In this document: piece after piece, positions 7,949 through 15,963 of the stretch
Layout of the letters: each line of letters begins with the position of its first letter
Numbering within the stretch: the stretch's first letter is position 1
Assembly (NCBI GenBank): GCA_963831535.1
Contig: CAWHQP010000006.1
Span: 248,001 to 312,000 of the forward strand
Source: Bog-756 sp963831535
GTDB lineage: Bacteria > Actinomycetota > Acidimicrobiia > Acidimicrobiales > RAAP-2
DNA length: 64,000 nt
Direction: 5' to 3'
The notes under the pieces: model-generated
What the model was told of the DNA's origin: nothing
What the model saw: only the letters and a program-made list of their open reading frames with translations
The model's database searches: none
Translations under genes and position numbers: made by a program

Positions 7949-8703
7949 TGGAGCTGTATGAGGACGATGCCGCTCCGGACGACCCCCGGCGTCGCCTGGC
8001 CGCGGCCATCCGTCCCCTCATCACCCTCAACGTGGCTGCCGAGCTGGATGATGACTCGCTGAACGAGGCCGCCGCGGCCATCGAGGTCATCGCTGAGCGG
8101 TTGACGACGCGGGCCGGGCCCCGTCGCACCCGCAATCAGCCCGACCTGGCCCGGGCCGCCCAGGACTTCTTCCCCACCAGCCCCGTCATCGGCCTGGCCA
8201 ATCCGGTGGCCCCACCGGTGCGGGTGGCCGTGGTCGAGGGGGAGAACGGCCGACCGGAGATCGCCGGCCAGGCCAACTTCAGCTTTGCCTACGAGGGTCC
8301 GCCCACCTGTGTCCACGGGGGGGTCATCGCCGAGTTGCTCGACGAGGTGCTCGGGGCGGCCAACATCGTGGCCGAGCATCCCGCCATGACCGGCACCCTG
8401 ACCGTCCGCTACCGGAAGCCGACGCCGCTGAACACCGACCTCCGCGTCGAGGCCCGGTTCGTGCGGGTGGACGGTCGCAAGGTCTACACGTGGGGAGGCA
8501 TCTACGCCGGAGACATCCTGACCGCCGAGGCCGACGGCATCTTCATCGAGGTGGTGCCCATCCAGATGCTGGACATCGCCGAGTCCAACATCGACAGCGC
8601 CGACCCGGTCATGCTCGAGGCCATTCGGGCCGAGGCCCTCCGTGAGGGCGCGGCCTCTGATGTCCAGCGTGTGTTCGATCCCGACCTCCGGCCCCCGACC
8701 TGA
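7948..8703 (+). CDS. PaaI-family acyl-CoA thioesterase
   Basis: A 251-residue protein with a C-terminal single hot-dog domain of the PaaI/THEM4 type. The catalytic region is GPPTCVHGGVIAELLDEVLG, in which HGG and the following acidic residue are typical, followed by TGTLTVRYRKPTPLNTDLRVEA. Residues 1-100 are a helical N-terminal part that I cannot assign. ATG 7948 overlaps the hydratase stop (TGATG), implying translational coupling; GTG 7945 directly precedes it. Likely role: hydrolysis of acyl-CoA esters to free CoA or to relieve acyl-CoA overload during the same catabolic pathway. Confidence 0.85.
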   Translation: MELYEDDAAPDDPRRRLAAAIRPLITLNVAAELDDDSLNEAAAAIEVIAERLTTRAGPRRTRNQPDLARAAQDFFPTSPVIGLANPVAPPVRVAVVEGENGRPEIAGQANFSFAYEGPPTCVHGGVIAELLDEVLGAANIVAEHPAMTGTLTVRYRKPTPLNTDLRVEARFVRVDGRKVYTWGGIYAGDILTAEADGIFIEVVPIQMLDIAESNIDSADPVMLEAIRAEALREGAASDVQRVFDPDLRPPT

Positions 8704-8726
8704 GCCGGGAGGGCGGGCCGGGCGCG

Positions 8727-9275
8727 GTGCGAGCGGCCCGCCCGGGTGACGCCCGGGCCATGGCTACCGTGCACGTGGCCTCGTGGCGGGCGGCCTACCG
8801 GGGCCGGTTGCCCGACGACTACCTGGCCGGCCTGTCCGTCGAGGAGAGAGCTGGGTCGTGGTCCGGGATCCTCGCCGACCCGTCACCCGGCCACGTGATC
8901 GTGGTCGAGCTCGGCGACCGGATCGTCGGTTTTGCCCATGTCGGGCCGAGTGGTGATGATGACAGCCTGCCGACCACTGGTGAGCTGTACACCATCTACC
9001 TGCTTCCTGACCTATGGGATCAGGGCCTCGGGCGGGCTCTGATGGAGGCGGTCCTCGAGCGTCTGCGCGCCGACGGGTACGACGCGGTCACCCTCTGGAT
9101 GCTGTCCACCAACGACCGGGCCCGCCGCTTCTACCTCCGCCAGGGCTGGTCGCAGCTCTCCGGGCAGCGGACTCAGGAGTTTGGTGGCCAGGTGGTCACC
9201 GACCATCGCTTCGGCCGCACCCTGGTCACGGGTGGCAACCCACCCGCTCAGATCTTCTCCCGTCCCTCCCAGTAG
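8727..9275 (+). CDS. GNAT-family N-acetyltransferase
   Basis: A 182-residue acetyltransferase. The N-terminus VRAARPGDARAMATVHVASWRAAYRG is typical of the family. The acetyl-CoA pyrophosphate loop appears as LPDLWDQGLGRALMEAVLERL (motif A Q-x-x-G-x-G/A), followed by LWMLSTNDRARRFYLRQGW, the standard motif B. Substrate unknown. The GTG start lies 24 bases after the thioesterase stop, so it may be the last gene of that operon. Its final 28 bases overlap the 3' end of the convergent acyl-CoA ligase gene. Confidence 0.85.
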   Translation: MRAARPGDARAMATVHVASWRAAYRGRLPDDYLAGLSVEERAGSWSGILADPSPGHVIVVELGDRIVGFAHVGPSGDDDSLPTTGELYTIYLLPDLWDQGLGRALMEAVLERLRADGYDAVTLWMLSTNDRARRFYLRQGWSQLSGQRTQEFGGQVVTDHRFGRTLVTGGNPPAQIFSRPSQ

Positions 9276-10798
9276 GGATCGCGGAGCTTGCGCTTGTAGA
9301 GCTTGCCATTGGGGTCCCGGGGCATGTCGTCGGTGAAATCGATCGACTTGGGGGTCTTGAACTTGGCCAGCCGGGTGGCGCAGTACTCCAGGATCTCCTC
9401 GGCCAGTTCCGGCGTGGGCTCCACGCCCTCGGCCGGCTCGACGACGGCCTTGATCTCCTCGCCCCAGTCGTCATGGGGGATGCCGAACACGGCCACATCG
9501 CCCACCTTGGGGAAGCCGAGGAGGACGTTCTCGATCTCCGCGGGATAGATGTTGGCGCCACCCGAGATGATCATGTCGATCTTGCGGTCCCGGAGGAACA
9601 GATAGCCGTCCTCATCGATCAGGCCCACATCGCCGACGGTGAAGAACTTGCCGATGCGGTTGTCCTGGGTCTTGGTCTGGTCCTTGTGGTACTCGAAGTC
9701 ACCCGTCTGCATGGACATGTAGACGGTGCCGATGACGTTGGGCTCCTCGACCCGGTTGCCTCCATCGTCGAAGATGGCGATCTCCGAGATCGGCCAGGCC
9801 TTCCCGACGGTGCCGGGCTTCTCCAGCCATTCCTGGGCCGTGACCAGGGTTCCGCCACCCTCGGAGGCCGCGTAGTACTCGTCGATGGCGTTTCCCCACC
9901 ACTCGATCATCTTGTACTTCACGTCCACCGGGCACGGGGCGGCGGCGTGGATCATGTGCTCGAGGGAGGACAGGTCGTACTTCGAGCGGGTGGCCTCGGG
10001 CAGGGCCAGGAGGCGGTGGAATTGTGTCGGCACCATATGGGAGCTGGTCACGTGGTACTTCTCGATGAGTTGGAGCATCTCCTCGGGAATCCACTTGTCC
10101 ATCAGCACCACGGTGTGGAGCAGGTGGATCGAGGCACCCGAGTAGCGGAGGACCGCTGTGTGGTACAGCGGAGAGCCCACGATGTGGACGTTGGCGTCGT
10201 CGGGCTGGATGCCGAACAGGAAGAGGATCCCGGACAGTCCGAGGGCCGCTTCCTCGGGGGTGGCCCCACTCAACTTGCGGAACACACCCTTGGGGTTGCC
10301 CGTCGTTCCGGACGTGTAGTTCATGACGTCACCGATGGTCCGGTCGGTCGGGTCTTCGGTGGACTGGTTGTTGCGCATCATGGCGTAGGAGCTGAACCCC
10401 AGGATCTCGCCGACGGCGAAGCACCGGGACGAAGGGAGCTCGGCCTCGTCGGCGGCATCGAGGGCCACGTCGGTGAAGCGCTCATGGGCGATGAAGGCCT
10501 TGGCGTCGGAGTCCTTCAGGATGTAGGCCACCTCGGGGGCGACGAGGTGGTGGTTGATGGGCACCAGATACCACCCGGCCTGCAGGGCGGCCAGGTAGAT
10601 CTCGAAGACCTCCACGCCGTTGGGGAGCAGGGTGGCCACCACGTCCCCAGGCTTGAGGTTGAGGCCGCGCAACCCGTGGACCACCTGATTGGCCCGGCCC
10701 AGCAGCTGAGCGGCGCTGTACTCGGTTCCGTCTGGGTCCACCAGCGCCAACTTGTCCGGGTGCTCGTGGGCCAGAGCCCAGAATCCGAAGTCGCCCAT
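9248..10798 (-). CDS. AMP-dependent acyl-CoA synthetase (FadD-like)
   Basis: A 516-residue adenylate-forming ligase that activates a carboxylic acid to its CoA thioester. The P-loop motif is YTSGTTGNPKGVFRK, the A5-like motif is EYYAASEGGG, the hinge region contains GDVGLIDEDGYLFLRDRKIDMIISGG, and the C-terminal catalytic Lys lies in PNGKLYKRKLRD. ATG 10798 (MGDFGFWALA) is chosen because the preceding codons are low-complexity; an AGGGGG lies about 12 bases upstream. It is divergent from the SDR gene at 11082, with a KstR-type palindrome between them. Substrate is likely a fatty acid or sterol side chain, by context only. Confidence 0.9.
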   Translation of the reverse strand: MGDFGFWALAHEHPDKLALVDPDGTEYSAAQLLGRANQVVHGLRGLNLKPGDVVATLLPNGVEVFEIYLAALQAGWYLVPINHHLVAPEVAYILKDSDAKAFIAHERFTDVALDAADEAELPSSRCFAVGEILGFSSYAMMRNNQSTEDPTDRTIGDVMNYTSGTTGNPKGVFRKLSGATPEEAALGLSGILFLFGIQPDDANVHIVGSPLYHTAVLRYSGASIHLLHTVVLMDKWIPEEMLQLIEKYHVTSSHMVPTQFHRLLALPEATRSKYDLSSLEHMIHAAAPCPVDVKYKMIEWWGNAIDEYYAASEGGGTLVTAQEWLEKPGTVGKAWPISEIAIFDDGGNRVEEPNVIGTVYMSMQTGDFEYHKDQTKTQDNRIGKFFTVGDVGLIDEDGYLFLRDRKIDMIISGGANIYPAEIENVLLGFPKVGDVAVFGIPHDDWGEEIKAVVEPAEGVEPTPELAEEILEYCATRLAKFKTPKSIDFTDDMPRDPNGKLYKRKLRDPYWEGREKI

Positions 10799-10931
10799 GA
10801 TGATCGTTACCCCCTGCGCCGCGTGGCGGCCGCTGTGTGGTGGTCGGGCGGTTGCCTGCCCGAGGGTCGGTTCCCGAAGCGGGCCGGTCACCCGCCCCCG
10901 TCCCGTGTGGCGCCGTCCCGGGTGGGGACGC

Positions 10932-10945
10932 TAGAACAGGTTCTC
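10932..10945. promoter_or_regulatory. KstR-type operator palindrome (one mismatch)
   Basis: TAGAACAGGTTCTC matches TnnAACnnGTTnnA except for the last base. It is central in the 283-base region between the divergent acyl-CoA ligase (start 10798) and SDR (start 11082), where it could control both. Apart from this site I see nothing notable in that region. Confidence 0.6.
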
Positions 10946-11081
10946 GTAATCGGTCAACAACCGCCGTTGGGCTGTGGCATGGTCGCGCCATGCGCTCGAC
11001 CGGTGGAGTCCCGACCGGACCACGGGGGCATCACGGCGACGGGCCGGATCCAGCCCGGACGAGACAGAGAGGCAGTAGGCA

Positions 11082-11999
11082 ATGAGTGACTTCTTGCAGG
11101 AGAAGGTGGTGGCCATCACCGGCGCCGGCGGCGGTATCGGTCGGGCGGTGGCCCTGGCCGCGGCAGCCGAGGGCGCCCGGGTCGTGGTGGCCGACATCGG
11201 AGTCGGCCTGGCCGGCGAGGACCCGACCAGCGAGGTGGCCGAGGCCCTGGTGGCCGAGATCGAGGCCGCCGGAGGCGAGGCGGTGGCCGTCGGGGAGAGC
11301 GTGACCACGATGGACGGCGGCGAGAAGATCGTCGGCGCCGGTGTGGAGCGTTGGGGACGCATCGACGGGGTCGTGTGCATCGCCGGCATCCTCCGCGAGC
11401 GCATGCTCTTCAACATGGCCGAGGAGGAGTGGGACGCGGTCATCGAGACCCACCTGAAGGGTCACTTCACCGTGTTCCGCGCCGCATCGGCCGTCATGCG
11501 CAAGCAGGAGGGCGGTGGATCCCTCGTGGCCTTCACCTCGGGGGCATTCGCCGGCAGTGTGGCCCAGGCCAACTACGCCGCGGCCAAGGGTGGGATCGTC
11601 TCCCTGGTGCGCTCGGCCGCCGCCGGGCTCAACCGGTACGGGATCACCGCCAACGCCGTGGCCCCGGTGGCCCGTACCCGCATGTCGGCCAACGTGCCCA
11701 TGGATCTGGCCGAGATGGGTGATCCCGAGGATGTCGCGCCCCTGGTCGTGTACCTGTTGTCGGACCAAGCCAAGCACGTCACCGGTCAGGTGTACACCTC
11801 GGTCGGATCCAAGATCGCTGTCTGGAACCAGCCGCGCGAGGTACGTGCCGTCTACGCCGACGGACGATGGACGCCCGAGGACATCGCCGCTCGGCTGGAC
11901 TCGACGGTGGGCCAGGAACGCATGCCGCTCCTCGATCAACTGGAGGAGTACCGCAAGGCCGCAGAGGCCAAGGCCGCCGCTGAAGCCGGGGCCAGCTAG
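11082..11999 (+). CDS. SDR-family oxidoreductase (multifunctional-enzyme-type 3-hydroxyacyl-CoA dehydrogenase)
   Basis: A 305-residue short-chain dehydrogenase. The nucleotide-binding loop is TGAGGGIGRAVALA near residue 14, the NAG-like motif is CIAGILRERM, and the active site is Ser in FTSGAFAG with YAAAKGG supplying Tyr and Lys. The order and the long C-terminal extension (TPEDIAARLDSTVG and a charged helix) resemble the dehydrogenase unit of peroxisomal multifunctional enzyme type 2 and mycobacterial Hsd4B-like proteins, which oxidise 3-hydroxyacyl-CoA. It is divergent from the acyl-CoA ligase and probably shares its KstR-type operator. Confidence 0.87.
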   Translation: MSDFLQEKVVAITGAGGGIGRAVALAAAAEGARVVVADIGVGLAGEDPTSEVAEALVAEIEAAGGEAVAVGESVTTMDGGEKIVGAGVERWGRIDGVVCIAGILRERMLFNMAEEEWDAVIETHLKGHFTVFRAASAVMRKQEGGGSLVAFTSGAFAGSVAQANYAAAKGGIVSLVRSAAAGLNRYGITANAVAPVARTRMSANVPMDLAEMGDPEDVAPLVVYLLSDQAKHVTGQVYTSVGSKIAVWNQPREVRAVYADGRWTPEDIAARLDSTVGQERMPLLDQLEEYRKAAEAKAAAEAGAS

Positions 12000-12110
12000 A
12001 CCACCGGGACGGGGCCCCGAGACCGGCGCACGTCCGCCGCCGGGATCGCCGATCAGGCCAGACTGAGGCCGTACCGCCGGGGGCACCGGAACGGTGCCGG
12101 GCCGCAGTGC

Positions 12111-12476
12111 CTATGCGGAACCGAGCACGCAGAATTCGTTGCCTTCCGGGTCGGCGAGCACAAGCCATCCCTCGTCGCCGTTCTGTCCCACCGACACCGG
12201 CACGGCACCGAGATCACGAAGGCGCACCACCTCGGCGGCTTGATCGTCAGGGACGAGATCGAGATGGAGTCGATTCTTGCCCGCCTTCGACTCGGGAACC
12301 TCCAAGAACAGCAGCGGACGGACCGTTCCCTGGTCCGGGTGGTCCTGTCCGGGCTCGACCCACACGTCGCCCTCGTCGTCCTCTCGCCACTCCCAGCCGA
12401 GGGCCTGGGACCAGAACCGGGCCAGGGACACCGGGTCCTCGGAGTCGATGGTGATCGTCTCGATGCGCAACGCCAT
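12111..12476 (-). CDS. VOC-family (glyoxalase/bleomycin-resistance-like) protein
   Basis: A 121-residue single vicinal-oxygen-chelate domain. The first half, VSLARFWSQALGWEWREDD, and the second half, KNRLHLDLVPDD followed by LADPEGNEFCVL, show the paired beta-alpha-beta-beta-beta modules. His in LHLDL and Glu in GNEFCV are candidate metal ligands. Substrate unknown; such proteins include dioxygenases, isomerases and thiol-transferases. It is divergent from the TetR gene, and the palindromic operator at 12623 lies between them, so this gene may be the regulator's target. Confidence 0.85.
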   Translation of the reverse strand: MALRIETITIDSEDPVSLARFWSQALGWEWREDDEGDVWVEPGQDHPDQGTVRPLLFLEVPESKAGKNRLHLDLVPDDQAAEVVRLRDLGAVPVSVGQNGDEGWLVLADPEGNEFCVLGSA

Positions 12477-12597
12477 GGTGCCTCCCCGGGCAGCGGACGG
12501 AACGGGTGACCGCGGGCGGTCGGCCTACCCGTCAGTGTGCCCGCTCCGCCGGGCCAGTGCCCGGGGACCACCGCCCGGGACGGACGGAGCCACCACC

Positions 12598-12626
12598 TTG
12601 ACAACACGTCCGGCCGGGACCAGTAT
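12598..12626 (+). promoter_or_regulatory. Predicted promoter of the TetR gene
   Basis: TTGACA at 12598-12603 is a perfect -35 box. A 17-base spacer is followed by CAGTAT at 12621-12626 as the -10. The -10 overlaps the 24-bp palindrome, so binding there would block RNA polymerase. The TetR start codon follows 40 bases downstream. Confidence 0.55.
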
Positions 12627-12646
12627 TTGAGCAATTGCTCAAATAC
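12623..12646. promoter_or_regulatory. Perfect 24-bp palindromic operator
   Basis: Two inverted copies of GTATTTGAGCAA meet without a spacer, giving a perfect 24-bp palindrome 19 bases before the TetR start codon and overlapping the predicted -10. It is AT-rich in a roughly 70% GC sequence. Position and symmetry are those of an autoregulatory TetR operator; the core is TTGAGCAATTGCTCAA. Confidence 0.8.
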
Positions 12647-12665
12647 CCGATCCCCGAGGAGGACC

Positions 12666-13328
12666 ATGGCCAAATCCGGTCCGACCGGCAGGATCCGCCC
12701 TTCGGGGGCCAGCGGCTCCTCGGCGACGCGTCAGAGCCTCATCGAAGCGGCGGTCGGAACGCTCAAGGTCGAGGGCTTCGCCGGCGCCAGCGCCCGGTCG
12801 ATCGCCCGTCGTGCCGGCTGCAACCAAGGTCTCGTCTTCTACCACTTCGGTTCCGTGGTGAACCTGCTACTGGCCGCCCTCGATGCCGTCAGCGCCGAGC
12901 GGCTCGAGCGCTACTCGGCTGCGGTGGACGCGGTGGGATCGCCCGCGGAGCTGGTCGACGTCGCCGCATCGATCTTCGAGGAGGATCTTGACGCCGGCCA
13001 CGTCTCGGTCCTCGTCGAGATGATCGCCGGCGCGTCCTCGACCCCCGGTCTGGGGGCGGAGGTTGCTGACCGGATCGCCCCCTGGACCGAATTTGCCCGA
13101 CGATCCGTCGACGCCGCGCTGGGCGACTCAGCGCTGAGATCGCTGATCCCCTCGGCTGACGTCGCCCATGCCGTGGTGGCAATGTACGTGGGCCTCGAGA
13201 TGCTCAGTCATCTCGATGGTGACCGCAGCGCCGCGCTGGCGCTGTTCGATCAGGCGCGGGCACTGGCCACCCTGGTGTCGACATCGCCTCTTCCCAGCGG
13301 ACCGAGCGACCGGGCGGCCATCCAGTGA
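12666..13328 (+). CDS. TetR-family transcriptional regulator
   Basis: A 220-residue TetR/AcrR repressor. The helix-turn-helix is in residues about 20-65: LIEAAVGTLKVEGFAGASAR, then SIARRAGCNQGLVFYHFGS, with the F-YHFGS end typical of the family. The C-terminal ligand domain is not assignable. ATG 12666 follows GAGGAGG at 12656-12662. The 24-bp palindrome just upstream indicates autoregulation. The stop overlaps the GTG start of the proline-rich membrane-protein gene (13325), so these two form an operon. Confidence 0.9.
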   Translation: MAKSGPTGRIRPSGASGSSATRQSLIEAAVGTLKVEGFAGASARSIARRAGCNQGLVFYHFGSVVNLLLAALDAVSAERLERYSAAVDAVGSPAELVDVAASIFEEDLDAGHVSVLVEMIAGASSTPGLGAEVADRIAPWTEFARRSVDAALGDSALRSLIPSADVAHAVVAMYVGLEMLSHLDGDRSAALALFDQARALATLVSTSPLPSGPSDRAAIQ

Positions 13329-13753
13329 ATCCGTTCCCGGATCCGCCGCCCCAGCTCCCGCCGCCCCAGCTCCCGCCCCCCCAGCTCCCGCCGCCCCAGC
13401 TCCCGCCGCCCCCGCGCCCCCCTGTCCCTCCAACCCGGCGTCACATCTGGCTGCTCACGGCGGCCGGCGTGTGGTCGGCCGGTCTCATTGCCGCAGCCGT
13501 CCTGGTCAGCCCCTCCCTTGTCCAGGTCAACGGACCGAAGGTTCTGATCCCGGTCTGCGCCCCGTTGGCTGTCGTGGCGCTGGTGGCCCTGGCTCTCACC
13601 ATTGCTCGGTGGCGCACCACCCGATGGCCCGTTGTCGTGGCGTGGGTGCTCGCCAGCCTGCTCGACGGCCTGGCGCTGGTGGGAATGCTTACCATCGGCA
13701 TCTTCGTCCTTCCGGTGGCGGTCGCGGTGACGGTGGCCTGCGCCTCTTCGTGA
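13325..13753 (+). CDS. Proline-rich small membrane protein
   Basis: A 142-residue protein with an N-terminal cytoplasmic or surface tail built of PPPQL repeats (residues 7-26), then three hydrophobic segments at about 40-60, 73-93 and 104-135. No family is recognised. The GTG start overlaps the TetR stop by four bases, so it is probably co-transcribed with and repressed by that regulator. Proline-rich tails on small actinobacterial membrane proteins are common and often of unknown function. Confidence 0.65.
   Translation: MNPFPDPPPQLPPPQLPPPQLPPPQLPPPPRPPVPPTRRHIWLLTAAGVWSAGLIAAAVLVSPSLVQVNGPKVLIPVCAPLAVVALVALALTIARWRTTRWPVVVAWVLASLLDGLALVGMLTIGIFVLPVAVAVTVACASS
13343..13402 (+). repeat. Four 15-bp tandem repeats encoding PPPQL
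   Basis: Four consecutive 15-bp units (CCGCCGCCCCAGCTC, one with a single base change) encode (PPPQL)4 at the start of the membrane protein. Low-complexity runs like this are prone to copy-number change. Confidence 0.9.
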
Positions 13754-13990
13754 TCGGTCCGCCCTGATGTGGCGCCCCTGACGTGCCGGTCTTGACCTGC
13801 CGTCCCGGCACCCTGGCGACAACCCTGTGCCGTGACCGACGGGAGCATAGACATGGCCGCCATGATGCCTCCGTGCGCTACCCCCGAGGTCACCGGCGAT
13901 ACACCGATTCTCGCCAGGCACTCCGTAGCATGAGCACCGAGAGGGCCCCGGACTCGTGGTCCCGAAGGCCCGACCATCGGGAGGTAGTAC
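13754..13990. other. Intergenic region upstream of the mau-like locus
   Basis: No convincing gene lies here. The region must hold the promoter of the five-gene locus that follows, and GGGAGGT at 13979-13985 is the ribosome site of its first gene. I see no clear -35/-10 pair and no strong palindrome. Confidence 0.5.
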
Positions 13991-14854
13991 GTGGTTGCAT
14001 TGGCCGTCGTGCTGAGTGGCGTGGTGTTGTTGCTGGCCGTGTTGGTGGCCGGGCTCTTGCGCAGCCACGCCGACATCCTCAAGGCGCTCCACGACCTCGG
14101 CGTCGGCGTGGGTGAGCCAGGGGCGACCGACGACCACCGACACGACGGTGAGCCTGGGCGTGGTGCCCCAGCCGGTCCGGTCCCCATCCCCCTGACCATC
14201 GGCCCGCCTCTCCCTGGTGAGCGGAACGCCACGTCGGCCCCGACCGTCGTCGGGACGACCCCCCAGGGGGACGCTCTGGCCATTACCGTCGCGGCCGGGA
14301 GTGCGCTGACGCTGCTGGCCTTTCTGTCCTCGGGCTGTGCCACCTGCGCTGGGTTCTGGCAGGCGTTCCGGACCCCCGATCGGCTGGGCCTTCCCGTGGG
14401 GACCCGCCTGGTGGTGGTGACCAAGGGTCCGGAGCTGGAGATCCCCGGCGAGGTGGCATCCCAAGCTCCCGCGGGTCTACCGGTGATCATGTCGACCGAT
14501 GCCTGGACCGACTACGAGGTGCCGGGTTCACCGTTCTTCGTTCTGGTCGACGGAGGTTCGGGACGCCGGATCGGGGAGGGGGTGGCCAATCACTTTGACC
14601 AGGTGGCCGAGCTGGTGCGCCGGGCCCAGACCGATGCCCGGGAGTTCGCGGTCGGTAGTCGGAGCCGGGGCCTCGTCGATGGTCTCGATGGTCCCGAGCG
14701 GGAGACGGACAACGACCGCGAGCTGATCGATGCCGGCGTCATGCCTGGTGACCCCAGCCTCTATCCCTCATCACTCGAGGATGTCTACGGACCGCTGGTG
14801 GAGGTCCGACGACGAAGGGGTGCCGACCGCCCTCCGATCAGCCGGACCGGCTGA
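13991..14854 (+). CDS. Membrane-anchored thioredoxin-like protein (MauD/TlpA-like)
   Basis: A 287-residue protein with one N-terminal membrane helix (VALAVVLSGVVLLLAVLVAGLL), a flexible linker, and a thioredoxin-like domain from about residue 85. The redox motif is CATC at residues 116-119, in FLSSGCATCAGFW, and the cis-Pro region is probably VPGSPFFVLVD. GTG 13991 has GGGAGGT five bases upstream. MauD, the family's best-known relative, supports disulfide formation in the methylamine dehydrogenase small subunit. Here it starts a locus that ends with a Cys-rich Tat protein and a CcdA-like membrane protein, so a disulfide role for that substrate is inferred. Confidence 0.75.
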   Translation: MVALAVVLSGVVLLLAVLVAGLLRSHADILKALHDLGVGVGEPGATDDHRHDGEPGRGAPAGPVPIPLTIGPPLPGERNATSAPTVVGTTPQGDALAITVAAGSALTLLAFLSSGCATCAGFWQAFRTPDRLGLPVGTRLVVVTKGPELEIPGEVASQAPAGLPVIMSTDAWTDYEVPGSPFFVLVDGGSGRRIGEGVANHFDQVAELVRRAQTDAREFAVGSRSRGLVDGLDGPERETDNDRELIDAGVMPGDPSLYPSSLEDVYGPLVEVRRRRGADRPPISRTG

Positions 14855-14856
14855 GG

Positions 14857-15405
14857 ATGGCCGTACTGAGCGCTCACGGGATCGAGGCGCCACTTCCCCC
14901 GGGATTCGAGGGTCGCATCGTCATCCGCCCCACCATCGGACGCGAGGTCCCGTATCCGGTGGCCAACTTTTCGACCTTCGCTCTACCCGTGGACCTGGGC
15001 GACTTCGGCAGCGGAGCGGTGAGCGTGATGGGTCCCTCGGACATCTTTGCCACCCTTTTCGAATACGGACCCGAGAGCCTGGGCCAAGCGCTCTTCGCGC
15101 GTCAGGGGATGCCCCGGTCGTTGACCGCAGCCGACTTCCGCCCCTACGTCCTGCGCCGCGGGCTCAACGGTCAATCGGGATCGCAATGGTTCTTTACCGA
15201 GGCGGGTCGGCCGTTCACCCTCTACGTCGTACTGGGCAGTCACATCCGGCGCAGCCTCCTCGTCCCCCGGGTCAACGACCTCATCGGTGCGGTGTCGATC
15301 GTGCCCAACCCTGCGGCGACACCGCCCACACCGCTGACCACTCTCACGTCGCAGGATCCACCGACGCCCTTCGCAGCCACCCCGACCGGGGCACGATGGA
15401 ACTGA
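14857..15405 (+). CDS. Conserved-looking hypothetical protein in mau-like locus
   Basis: A 182-residue protein with no signal peptide and no family I recognise. It contains a mixed beta-rich pattern (IVIRPTIGREVPYPVANFSTFALP; FDP-type residues are absent) and a Pro/Thr-rich tail from about 150. It begins two bases after the thioredoxin-like gene stops and overlaps the MauE-like start by 10 bases, so translation is tightly linked to both. Its product may be a cytoplasmic partner for synthesis or export of the Cys-rich protein, but this is only positional. Confidence 0.7.
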   Translation: MAVLSAHGIEAPLPPGFEGRIVIRPTIGREVPYPVANFSTFALPVDLGDFGSGAVSVMGPSDIFATLFEYGPESLGQALFARQGMPRSLTAADFRPYVLRRGLNGQSGSQWFFTEAGRPFTLYVVLGSHIRRSLLVPRVNDLIGAVSIVPNPAATPPTPLTTLTSQDPPTPFAATPTGARWN

Positions 15406-15963
15406 TCGGCGTGTACCTCAGCGCCTGTGTGCTCTTGATCGTGGCCGGTGTGGCCAAAGCGGTGCGTCCAGACGACACCGCACGCGCCCTGGCCACCGCC
15501 ACCCATCTCTCCCTCCGGCCCGTGCGGGCGTTGGTGCGGGTGGGTGCGGTCGCCGAAGTCGGCGTGGGGATCACCGCGCTCGGCGATGCCGCGTCCCTGG
15601 TCAGCCGGCCTGGTAGCCGCGTCGTACACTGCATTCGCCGTCTTCGTGGTCTATGCCCGTTCGACCGGTGGAGCCCTAGCCAGCTGTGGGTGCTTCGGGA
15701 CCCCGGACACACCGGCGACACGGCTGCACGCCGTCATTAACGCCGCACTGGCTGTGTCCGCGGCGGCGGTGGCCTGGTCTGCGCCGACGTCGGGCACGGT
15801 CGCCGGCATCCTGTCCCATGAGCCGGGGAGGGGGATACCCCTCGTGATGGTGAGTGGCGTGGCCGCCTGGTTGGTCTATCTGGCCGTCTCGGTGATGGCC
15901 TCCCTGCAGGCGGCCAGGTCCCTCACCCGGGTCACCTTCGACCGCGGCGCCACGTCCCCATGA
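15396..15963 (+). CDS. MauE/DoxX-like membrane protein (frameshifted)
   Basis: A membrane protein of 188 residues if one base is removed. The N-terminal half (MELIGVYLSACVLLIVAGVAKAVRP) and the C-terminal half (AASYTAFAVFVVYARSTGGALASCGCFG) lie in different frames. The break is near 15601-15610, where dropping one base gives LVAGLVAASYTAF. Four hydrophobic segments are expected, and CGCFGTPDTP is characteristic of MauE and related DoxX-like proteins, in which the cysteines probably exchange disulfides with a periplasmic thioredoxin. The stop overlaps the next gene by ATGA. In mau clusters MauE works with MauD to mature the quinoprotein small subunit. Confidence 0.75.

Noticed and set aside
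9014..11089. Long open frame antisense to the acyl-CoA ligase (about 690 codons)
   Set aside because: It is the reverse-strand shadow of a high-GC gene with clear adenylation-enzyme motifs. Its own translation is low in hydrophobic structure and matches no family.
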